Source: an uncultured Alphaproteobacteria bacterium (GTDB taxonomy: Bacteria; Pseudomonadota; Alphaproteobacteria; RF32; CAG-239). From it: DNA of 10,619 nt. Each line of letters starts with the position of its first letter. The first letter of the stretch is position 1. Under the pieces are notes generated by a model. That model did no database searches. It worked only from the letters and a program-made list of their open reading frames with translations, and was not told the origin of the DNA. Below, piece by piece: positions 1-6,106 of the stretch. The stretch spans positions 1 to 10,619 of the forward strand of contig URWU01000034.1 of assembly GCA_900551585.1 (NCBI GenBank), read 5' to 3'. The position numbers were made by a program, and so were the translations under genes.

Positions 1-26
1 CAGCGTCAGATGTGTATAAGAGACAG
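1..26 (+). other. Residual Nextera (Tn5) read-1 adapter, not genomic
   Basis: These bases match the 3' part of the Illumina Nextera read-1 transposase adapter, ending in the 19-base Tn5 mosaic end (8-26). Native sequence begins at 27. Any reading frame crossing this point is chimeric; on the minus strand the adapter encodes the false tail LSLIHI on the BamA fragment, and on the plus strand it seeds the false starts MCIRDR and MYKRQ. Confidence 0.97.
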
Positions 27-1157
27 GTTGAAAGCATCGCCTTCATCAATACGGAACTCGCGGCGGATAACTTCGTCATGCGTGCGGTTGTTGCCTTTGA
101 TATTGATACGGTTGACGAAAACGCGGTCACCTTCTTTAATATTGAAAGTAACGCCGATTTCGCCGTTGGCGGTGTTCATATCCAAATCGGGAACAACATC
201 GACAAAAGCAAAACCTTTTTTGCCGAGTTCTTCGGTAATGGCTTCAACGGTACTGTCAATTTTGGTATCATTAAACCAGTCGGCTTTTTCAAAATCAACC
301 AGCTTATACATCGGCTGAACATTAACATCGGCAATTTCCGAATTAATGTTAATATTGCTGACTTTATAACGTTTGCCTTCATCCAAAACATAGTTCAGAA
401 CAAAAGATTTTTTATCCGGGCTGAGTTCGGCAACCGCAGAGATAACGCGAAAATCGGCATAACCGCGTTTCAAATAGAAACGGCGCAGCAATTCTTTGTC
501 ATAATTGGTTTTTTCAGCATCATAATTCTCGGAGCTGGAGAAAATGCGATACCAACGGCTTTCCTTGCTCATAATCTCATTAGCCAAATCATCATCAGAA
601 TAATGGCTGTTGCCGATGAAGTTGATTTTGGTAATGCTGGCCAACGGACCTTCATCAATTTCATAAACCAAATCAACGCGATTCTGGTCGCGTTTAATAA
701 TTTTCGGCTCAACAGAAGCGGCATAGCGGCCGGTTCTTTTATAAATTTCCAAAATACGCTGGACATCTTCCTGAACTTTGGCGCGGTCATAAATGGAGCC
801 GGCTTTCAGGGCAACTTCTTTTTCCAGCATTTCATCACTGACTTTATTATTGCCGTCAAAAACGCGTTTATTGATAATCGGATTCTCAACGACTTTGATT
901 TCCAGCATACCGTCATTTTTAACATCAAAAATAACATCGGTAAACAAACCGGTTGCATAAAGCTGTTTCAAGGAACCGTCAAGCTCGTCCTGAGAAATCG
1001 CTTTTCCCTTCGGAACATTTATATAAGACAACACGGTGTCAACTTCCACGCGCTCCAAACCTTTGACCGCAATATCCCGGACATAAACATCGGCAGCCTG
1101 CGCGTTCATGGCCATCATCAACGACAGACCCAAGGCATATATTCCAACTCTCTTCAT
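27..1157 (-). CDS. bamA: Outer membrane protein assembly factor BamA, 3' end missing (POTRA region only)
   Basis: BamA is the Omp85-family core of the BAM complex, which folds beta-barrel proteins into the outer membrane. The visible 377 residues begin with a signal peptide (K2, R3, hydrophobic core, AQA at 19-21, cleavage after residue 21 or 22). Four periplasmic POTRA domains follow (about 22-92, 93-170, 173-263, 264-344), then the start of the fifth (RVFVNRINIKGNNRT from 345, then RREFRIDEGDAFN). The remainder of POTRA5 and the whole C-terminal barrel lie beyond the contig, so it is truncated by the assembly, not demonstrably broken in the cell. The ATG at 1157 is chosen because the signal peptide starts there and AAGGA lies just upstream; an ATG at 1193 would add 12 residues before the signal peptide and overlap rseP. 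It sits 23 nt downstream of rseP, the usual order in proteobacteria. Confidence 0.95.
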
Positions 1158-1180
1158 ACAAACATTCCTTACAAAAATAT

Positions 1181-2311
1181 TTAAGCAAACCATCTGTGAA
1201 CCAGACGAACCACATCATTCCAGGTGGCAAAAACCATCAGAGAAATCAGCAAAGCAAAGCCGACTTTGAACAAGCCGTCTTTAATCTTCTCGTTCATTTC
1301 GCGTCCTGTTGCAATCTCTATCAGATAAATGACAACATGTCCACCGTCTAACAGCGGCACCGGAAATAAATTAATCAGACCCAGATTGACCGACAGCAGC
1401 GCCATGAAAATAAACAGGCTCAAAACACCCTGGTCACGGGTAATATCACCGGACATCTCGGCGATTCGGATAACGCCGCCGACTTCATCGGAACCGCGTT
1501 TGCCGCTAATCATCTGGCCGACACCGCGCAAAGTCATTTCGGTAATATCCCAAACTTCTTTTGACGCACTCTTAAACGCCGACAACAAGCTGATATCCGT
1601 TTTTTGGACTTCAATAATATTGACCGAACGAATACCGAGCATCGGCTTTTCAGTCTTGTCCAAAGATTTTTCCTGATTAATCGAAACTTTTTTCAAAGGG
1701 AAAGATAAATTGATTTTTTTACCGTTACGTTCCAACTCGACGGCAACTTTGTCATTGGTATTAAGCTCAACCTCGCGGCGCACATCTTCAAAGCTTTCAA
1801 CCTGTTTACCATTCACGCTGATAATTTTGTCTTTGGCTTTGATGCCCGCCTGCTCTGCCGCACCGCCGGCAATAACCTCGCCGACAACCGGCGGAAAATC
1901 AATCTTGCCGATAAAATAAAAAATGCTGGCAAAAATGGCAATCGCAAACAAATAGTTTGCGCCGGGACCGGCCAGAGAAATCAACAGTTTCTTAAAGGGA
2001 GACTGATAAGCAAAAGCTTTTTTCTTCTGCTCCTCGCTCAGTTCTTTGGCTTCCGAAGTTGTACTGGTTTCATCGCCGTCGCCCAGAAACTGGCAATAAC
2101 CGCCCAAAGGAATGGCGCTGATTTTCCAACGGGTACCCGATTTATCGGTAAAACCCCAGAGCTGCTTGCCGAAACCGATTGAAAAAGCTTCTACCTGTAC
2201 GCCGGACAATTTGGCAACAATATAATGGCCAAACTCATGCACAAAAACCAAAATTCCCAGTAAGACGATAAAAGGAACAACATAATAAACAATATTTACC
2301 AACCAATCCAT
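1181..2311 (-). CDS. rseP: RIP zinc metalloprotease RseP (site-2 protease)
   Basis: This is a 376-residue inner-membrane protease of the site-2 family. In E. coli, RseP cleaves the anti-sigma factor RseA and remnant signal peptides inside the membrane; the substrate here is unknown. Visible features in order: a first membrane segment carrying the zinc-binding HEFGH (25-29), the PLGGY loop (68-72), a second membrane segment (about 109-134) with GPGAN (115-119), one PDZ domain (about 140-205, with GIKAKDKIISVNGK), and a C-terminal membrane region with NLFPVPLLDGGH (314-325) in which D322 is the expected third zinc ligand. A final hydrophobic segment lies near 348-362. It is shorter than the roughly 450-residue E. 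coli protein and has one recognisable PDZ domain rather than two, a form that occurs elsewhere in the family. It lies 17 nt after cdsA and 23 nt before bamA, so co-transcription is likely. Confidence 0.96.
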   Translation of the reverse strand: MDWLVNIVYYVVPFIVLLGILVFVHEFGHYIVAKLSGVQVEAFSIGFGKQLWGFTDKSGTRWKISAIPLGGYCQFLGDGDETSTTSEAKELSEEQKKKAFAYQSPFKKLLISLAGPGANYLFAIAIFASIFYFIGKIDFPPVVGEVIAGGAAEQAGIKAKDKIISVNGKQVESFEDVRREVELNTNDKVAVELERNGKKINLSFPLKKVSINQEKSLDKTEKPMLGIRSVNIIEVQKTDISLLSAFKSASKEVWDITEMTLRGVGQMISGKRGSDEVGGVIRIAEMSGDITRDQGVLSLFIFMALLSVNLGLINLFPVPLLDGGHVVIYLIEIATGREMNEKIKDGLFKVGFALLISLMVFATWNDVVRLVHRWFA

Positions 2312-2328
2312 ATTTTCTACCTGCCTTA

Positions 2329-3117
2329 CTAATTAAAAGAGATACCGTATTTGAACAACAAAAAGACCAGCGGAGCCGCAAAAATCAAACCGTCCACACG
2401 GTCAAAAGCGCCGCCGTGTCCGGGAATCAGATTACTTGAATCTTTAATACCCAAAGTGCGTTTGATATGAGATTCGACCAAGTCGCCGATTTGGGCAATC
2501 ACAGCAATGATACCGCCCAAAACAGCATAAAACGTCACATGCATATGCTCGGTGAAAGCATAGCTGTAGGCAATGCTGACCAGAACCGACAGCAACACGC
2601 CGCCCAAGAGGCCCGACCAGGTTTTATTCGGGCTGATTTTCGGTGCCAGTTTCGGACCTTTGAGAGTAGAGCCGACCAAATAGCCGCCGGTGTCAACACC
2701 CCAAACCATCAGCAAAAACCACATAGTATCAAGAAAACCGACTGTTGAATAAAGCCAGACCACAGAACCGATGCCAACCGAGATGTACAAAATACCCAAG
2801 GTCAGCAGGCCGCGGCGTTTTTCTTTGGCAGCTTTCAGCCATACCAGAACAGCGGCACCGATAATGACAATTGCCGTTCCTAAAGCCGACGGAAACATAA
2901 TTGCAGCAGCAACGCTCAGAGCATAAGCGATTCCATAAACGCCCGTTCCTTTATTGGGAACCATATGAGCCCATTCCCAAGCCATCATGCCGCCGAAAAC
3001 CAGCGCCATAATTTGCACATAAGGGAAACCGGAGTATAAAACACCGATTGTAACCGGGATTAAGATAAGGGCGGTTATGATTCTTTTGATAATTGAGTTA
3101 ATTTTTGACTTTGCCAT
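2329..3117 (-). CDS. cdsA: Phosphatidate cytidylyltransferase (CDP-diacylglycerol synthase)
   Basis: CdsA is an integral inner-membrane enzyme that converts phosphatidate and CTP into CDP-diacylglycerol, the precursor of phosphatidylglycerol, phosphatidylserine/phosphatidylethanolamine and cardiolipin. The 262 residues hold several hydrophobic segments. The C-terminal family signature is clear: SHIKR at 216-220, KDSSN at 225-229, then PGHGGAFDRVD at 232-242 with the conserved acidic residues. Earlier conserved stretches are WGVDTGGY (139-146) and KISPNKTWSG (160-169). The frame is open further upstream, but that part lies inside uppS; the ATG at 3117 is selected because a strong Shine-Dalgarno sits 5 nt before it. 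The first 20 nt overlap the end of uppS, which suggests translational coupling. In many proteobacteria dxr follows cdsA, but here rseP follows directly. Confidence 0.95.
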   Translation of the reverse strand: MAKSKINSIIKRIITALILIPVTIGVLYSGFPYVQIMALVFGGMMAWEWAHMVPNKGTGVYGIAYALSVAAAIMFPSALGTAIVIIGAAVLVWLKAAKEKRRGLLTLGILYISVGIGSVVWLYSTVGFLDTMWFLLMVWGVDTGGYLVGSTLKGPKLAPKISPNKTWSGLLGGVLLSVLVSIAYSYAFTEHMHVTFYAVLGGIIAVIAQIGDLVESHIKRTLGIKDSSNLIPGHGGAFDRVDGLIFAAPLVFLLFKYGISFN

Positions 3118-3811
3118 ATCGTCTCTCCCTGGATTTAAAGTCTTTAATAATATCTGCCAAAATTTTCTCGTTAAAATCAGGCCATAAGACCTCTGTAAAG
3201 AAAAACTCGGCATAAGCAATCTGCCACAGCAGATAGTTACTGATTCGCATTTCACCGCTGGTCCGGATGACTAAATCCGGATCGGGAATATCTTTTGTGT
3301 AGAGCATATCAGAAAACATTTTACAATCAACATCTTCCGGTTGAATATCCCCTCTTTTTGCAAGCACGGCAATGCGGCGCGCCGCGTTAACAATTTCCTG
3401 ACGCGAACCATAGCTGATGGCAATACACAAAGTCATCTTCGTATTGCCGGCCGTATCCGCTTCAATTTTCTTCATACTTTCGACAATATCCGCATCTAAC
3501 ATCGACCGCTCGCCGATGAAGATGATACGAACACCGTTATCCTGAATTTCTTTCAAATCGCTCTTCAGATATTGGCGCAGCAAATCCATTAAGGTTGCCA
3601 CTTCATCTGCATCACGATTCCAATTTTCGGTAGAAAAAGCATAAAGGGTTAAGAACTTAACCCCCATATTTCCGGCAGCTTTGGTAATTTCCTTTACTAC
3701 CTCGGCGCCTTTTTTATGCCCCATAGATCTCGGAAGACCGCGCTTTTTAGCCCAGCGCCCGTTTCCGTCCATGATGATTGCAATATGCTCTAAACTGTTA
3801 TCTTCACTCAA
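3098..3811 (-). CDS. uppS: Isoprenyl transferase / undecaprenyl diphosphate synthase, TTG start
   Basis: UppS is a cytosolic cis-prenyltransferase that adds isopentenyl diphosphate units to farnesyl diphosphate, giving the C55 lipid carrier used for peptidoglycan and surface polysaccharides. The 237-residue protein shows the catalytic motif MDGNGRW (14-20, with the family's essential Asp at D15), RSMGH (28-32), FSTENWNR (59-66) and the C-terminal signature DPDLVIRTSGEMRISNYLLW (177-196), followed by WPDF (210-213). Length is normal for the family. The start codon appears to be TTG: no in-frame ATG occurs before the MDGNGRW motif, and in-frame stops lie just upstream (3833-3838). A short AGGT lies 9 nt before the TTG. 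The gene overlaps cdsA by 20 nt. It is separated from frr by 167 nt that hold the palindromic element at 3863-3985. Confidence 0.96.
   Translation of the reverse strand: MSEDNSLEHIAIIMDGNGRWAKKRGLPRSMGHKKGAEVVKEITKAAGNMGVKFLTLYAFSTENWNRDADEVATLMDLLRQYLKSDLKEIQDNGVRIIFIGERSMLDADIVESMKKIEADTAGNTKMTLCIAISYGSRQEIVNAARRIAVLAKRGDIQPEDVDCKMFSDMLYTKDIPDPDLVIRTSGEMRISNYLLWQIAYAEFFFTEVLWPDFNEKILADIIKDFKSRERRYGKVKN
3123..3130 (-). promoter_or_regulatory. Ribosome binding site fixing the cdsA start
   Basis: On the minus strand this reads AGGGAGAG, a purine-rich Shine-Dalgarno 5 nt before the ATG at 3117. It lies inside the 3' end of uppS. It is the reason for preferring this start over the upstream open frame that runs to 3255. 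Confidence 0.75.
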
Positions 3812-3826
3812 AACTAAAAAACCTGT
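3809..3826 (-). promoter_or_regulatory. uppS start region: TTG codon with weak Shine-Dalgarno
   Basis: On the minus strand ACAGGT (3821-3826) precedes TTG (3809-3811). The spacing from AGGT to TTG is 9 nt. The next in-frame codons upstream end in stops at 3833-3838, so the start is confined to this short stretch and TTG is the best candidate. A TTG start with a short Shine-Dalgarno suggests modest translation compared with cdsA and frr. Confidence 0.6.
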
Positions 3827-3862
3827 TTTTATCTATTAATAATGAACCCTATTCTTTCTCGC

Positions 3863-3985
3863 AGTATAGTTTTAGAGAGATGGATAGAGTGATTTTGAAA
3901 GCGAGAAAAATTTTAGCGTAGCCAAACCTACGTGAATTTTTCGAGACTGAACAAAATCGCCCTAGACACTCTATAAAACTATACT
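3863..3985. repeat. 123-bp imperfect palindromic element between frr and uppS
   Basis: Two arms of about 58-59 nt surround a 6-nt loop (CCAAAC, 3922-3927). The outermost 12 bases form an exact terminal inverted repeat: AGTATAGTTTTA at 3863-3874 and its reverse complement at 3974-3985. Further in, GATTTTG (3891-3897) pairs with 3952-3958, GAAAAATT (3905-3912) with 3935-3942, and CGTAG (3917-3921) with CTACG (3928-3932), with mismatches and small indels between. It has no coding capacity. The right terminus supplies the frr stop codon TAG (3979-3981 read on the minus strand). The structure resembles a small non-autonomous palindromic element of MITE or REP type, and it would fold into a long hairpin in the operon mRNA. 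No second copy is visible in this window, so its repeat status is inferred. Confidence 0.7.
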
Positions 3986-4542
3986 TGAAGGATGTCCTTT
4001 TCTTTGCGAGCCAACTCCTCATCTATTTTCTTGATTGTCTCATCGGTCAGCTTCTGAATTTCATTCTCGTATTTCTTCTCTTCGTCTTCGGAAATCGCAT
4101 TGTCTTTTTTCAGCTTTTTGATTCCGTCAAGAGCGTCACGGCGCACGTTGCGGACGGCAACTTTTGCCTGCTCGGAATATTTGCCGGCTACTTTAACCAG
4201 TTCTTTGCGGCGTTCTTCCGACAATGGCGGAATTGGGATACGGATAAGCTGGCCGTCGGAAACAGGGTTCAAACCCAAATCGGATTCTCTGATGGCTTTT
4301 TCAACCGCTTTGGCAACACCTTTATCCCAAACGCTGACAGATAAGGTGCGCGCGTCGGGAACACTGACGGTACCAACCTGCGACAAAGGCGCCGGGGAAC
4401 CGTAAGCTTCAACCATAATACCGTCCAGCAGACTTGCATGGGCACGGCCGGCACGCAAACCGCCAAAATCAGATTTCAGGGATTCAAAACTCTTTTCCAT
4501 ACGAGTTTTGGTATCGTTTTTAATGTCATTATAATCAGCCAT
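3979..4542 (-). CDS. frr: Ribosome recycling factor
   Basis: RRF acts with EF-G to split the post-termination ribosome into subunits. The 187-residue length is normal. The protein shows the first helix of the three-helix bundle (about 1-30), LRAGRA at the hinge (29-34), the small head domain (about 31-105, including GTVSVPDARTLSVSVWDKG), the conserved loop LIRIPIPPLSEERRKEL (99-115), and the long charged helices with VRNVRRDALDGIKK (130-143). The ATG at 4542 follows AGAGGT, which lies inside the end of pyrH; only 4 nt separate the two genes, so translational coupling is likely. The C-terminus ends in ILQV, close to related alphaproteobacterial proteins as I recall them, and the stop codon falls within the terminal repeat of the palindromic element, which seems to have arrived without shortening the protein. 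Confidence 0.97.
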   Translation of the reverse strand: MADYNDIKNDTKTRMEKSFESLKSDFGGLRAGRAHASLLDGIMVEAYGSPAPLSQVGTVSVPDARTLSVSVWDKGVAKAVEKAIRESDLGLNPVSDGQLIRIPIPPLSEERRKELVKVAGKYSEQAKVAVRNVRRDALDGIKKLKKDNAISEDEEKKYENEIQKLTDETIKKIDEELARKEKDILQV

Positions 4543-4546
4543 AAAT

Positions 4547-5266
4547 TTATACCTCTTGTTTGATTATCGTAAAATTTCCTTCTCCGGAGACCACTTTGGC
4601 CAGAGCATCTTCGCCGCTTTGGGCAAAAACCACAACCGGAATATTATTTTCTCTTGCCAGCGCAACCGCGGCAATATCCATTACTTTTAATTGCTTTTCG
4701 ATGACTTCATCATAAGAAACAGCATCATAACGCTTGGCATCGGGATTCTTTTTGGGATCGGAATCATAAACGCCGTCAACCTGTGTTGATTTCAAAATCA
4801 CGTCGCATTGCATTTCCGAAGCTCTGAGCGCAGCACCTGTATCCGTCGTAAAATACGGATTGCCTGTGCCGGCCGCAAAAATCACCACGCGCCCTTTTTC
4901 AAGATGACGCAAAGCGCGGCGGTAAATATAGTGTTCGCAGACTTCCGGAATATTCAAACCAGAGAGAACCCGAGCCTGAACGCCGATTTTTTCCAAAGCA
5001 TTTTGCAAATATAGAGCATTCATCACCGTTGCCAGCATACCGACATGGTCAGCCACCGTACGGTTCATGCCTTTTGAGGCCTCTTTGGCACCGCGGAAGA
5101 TGTTGCCGCCGCCGACCACCAGACAGATTTCCACTCCGGCATCATGAACGTCTTTAATCTGACGCGCCAGATTGTCAATCACCTCGGCAGACATGCCAAA
5201 GCTTTTATCGCCCATCAAGCCTTCGCCTGAGAGTTTCAGCAAAATCCTTTTATAGACAGGTTTCAT
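4547..5266 (-). CDS. pyrH: Uridylate kinase (UMP kinase)
   Basis: PyrH is the bacterial, amino-acid-kinase-family UMP kinase. It phosphorylates UMP to UDP with ATP in pyrimidine nucleotide synthesis and usually acts as a hexamer activated by GTP and inhibited by UTP. The 239 residues show the N-terminal phosphate-binding KLSGE (11-15), VVGGGNIFRG (50-59), the UMP-site region around GTGNPYFTTDTGAALRA (133-149) and the nucleotide-binding stretch KSTQVDGVYDSDPKKNPDA (159-177). Length is typical. The ATG at 5266 follows AAGGA with a rather long spacing of about 10 nt. pyrH appears to be the first gene of the minus-strand operon here; tsf, its common upstream neighbour, is absent, and plsY diverges from it instead. 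Confidence 0.97.
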   Translation of the reverse strand: MKPVYKRILLKLSGEGLMGDKSFGMSAEVIDNLARQIKDVHDAGVEICLVVGGGNIFRGAKEASKGMNRTVADHVGMLATVMNALYLQNALEKIGVQARVLSGLNIPEVCEHYIYRRALRHLEKGRVVIFAAGTGNPYFTTDTGAALRASEMQCDVILKSTQVDGVYDSDPKKNPDAKRYDAVSYDEVIEKQLKVMDIAAVALARENNIPVVVFAQSGEDALAKVVSGEGNFTIIKQEV

Positions 5267-5297
5267 CAGCTAATTATCCTTTATAATTTTTTCCAAT

Positions 5298-5326
5298 AAT
5301 ATCTGATTTAATCGCTTTGTCATCAA
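5298..5326 (-). promoter_or_regulatory. Possible sigma-70 promoter for the pyrH operon
   Basis: On the minus strand TTGATG (5321-5326) is followed after 17 nt by GATATT (5298-5303), with TATTAT overlapping at a longer spacing. It sits 32 nt before the pyrH start in the AT-rich divergent region. The match to consensus is partial and rests on position and spacing only. Confidence 0.35.
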
Positions 5327-5387
5327 CATTTTTCTACTTTTGCCATAAAATTTAGCCGTGCGCCGTTGAACAACCGCAAAAATAAAG

Positions 5388-5416
5388 TTGAAAGATTAAA
5401 TCCTTGCGTTTAATAC
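5388..5416 (+). promoter_or_regulatory. Possible sigma-70 promoter for plsY-dprA-topA
   Basis: TTGAAA (5388-5393) is followed after 17 nt by TAATAC (5411-5416), giving a leader of about 30 nt before the plsY ATG. A second option is TTGCGT (5404-5409) with TATATT near 5432. Both are partial matches in an AT-rich region, so which of them functions is uncertain. Confidence 0.35.
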
Positions 5417-5452
5417 TTAAAGCAGTTTCAATATATTTTATGGGTTTTTAAC

Positions 5453-6106
5453 ATGACTATCACCATCGTCTTTTTATTGGCCGCTCTCGGCGGTTATCTT
5501 TTAGGCTCTATTCCTTTCGGCATGGTTTTGACCCGTCTGGCCGGCTATGGCGACATCCGCAAAATCGGCTCCGGCAACATCGGCGCCACCAATGTTTTGC
5601 GTACCGGACGCAAAGATTTGGCTCTGCTGACTATCCTGCTCGACGCTTCCAAAGCCGGTTTTGCCGCTTATCTCGCTTACAGACTGACAGCCCCCGCCCC
5701 GTTTGATTTCTTCAGTTTGCCGACAACGGCCAATGTTATGGCTGAACTGATTGCCGGTACCTGCGGTGTTCTCGGCCACAACTTCCCCGTCTGGCTCAAA
5801 TTCAAAGGCGGCAAAGGCGTTGCTTCCACTTTCGGTTTTCTGCTGGCAACCAACTGGCAGATTGCCCTGCTTGCTTTGGCAACCTGGCTTGTCATCGCTT
5901 TTGCAACCCGCTATTCCTCTTTGTCAGCGATTACCGCTGCCGTCATGGTTCCTGTTTATGCTTTCTTTTTGGCATCGCCGGTTTACAGCATTTTTTACAC
6001 AGCCTTGGCCGTTTTGGTCGTAGCGCGCCACCATGCTAACATTGCCCGCCTGATTAAAGGTCAGGAAAGCAAAATCACTTTCAAAAAGAAAGAAGAAACC
6101 AAATAG
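5453..6106 (+). CDS. plsY: Acyl-phosphate:glycerol-3-phosphate acyltransferase PlsY
   Basis: PlsY is a small integral inner-membrane enzyme that transfers an acyl group from acyl-phosphate (made by PlsX) to glycerol-3-phosphate, giving lysophosphatidate, the first committed step of phospholipid synthesis. The 217 residues show the three conserved cytosolic motifs: SGNIGATNVLR (40-50), GHNFPVWLKFKGGKGVA (108-124) and RHHANIARLIKGQE (192-205). Between them are the expected membrane segments (about 3-24, 53-77, 92-110, 129-152, 158-188) and LLDASKAG (62-69). The tail is lysine- and glutamate-rich. The ATG at 5453 has no strong Shine-Dalgarno, only a GGG about 8 nt upstream. dprA begins on the very next base after the stop. 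The order plsY-dprA-topA is common in Alphaproteobacteria. Confidence 0.96.
   Translation: MTITIVFLLAALGGYLLGSIPFGMVLTRLAGYGDIRKIGSGNIGATNVLRTGRKDLALLTILLDASKAGFAAYLAYRLTAPAPFDFFSLPTTANVMAELIAGTCGVLGHNFPVWLKFKGGKGVASTFGFLLATNWQIALLALATWLVIAFATRYSSLSAITAAVMVPVYAFFLASPVYSIFYTALAVLVVARHHANIARLIKGQESKITFKKKEETK

Noticed and set aside
10..318. Short plus-strand frame beginning MCIRDR.
   Set aside because: The start is adapter-derived and the rest is antisense to bamA with no domain features.
12..1184. Open frame of 390 codons on the plus strand opposite bamA.
   Set aside because: It begins in the adapter (MYKRQ), has low-complexity shadow composition rich in N, F and I, and is fully antisense to a clear BamA sequence.
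2329..3255. Longer cdsA frame starting at 3255.
   Set aside because: The extra 46 residues lie inside uppS and have no CdsA character; the ATG at 3117 has a strong Shine-Dalgarno.
5362..5378. Short inverted repeat around GTTGAACAAC as a possible operator.
   Set aside because: The stem is only about 4 bp and placement relative to either promoter is unclear.
5440..5451. Tiny frame ATG GGT TTT TAA just before plsY, as a possible leader peptide.
   Set aside because: Three codons with no ribosome binding site and no attenuator structure; expected by chance in AT-rich DNA.
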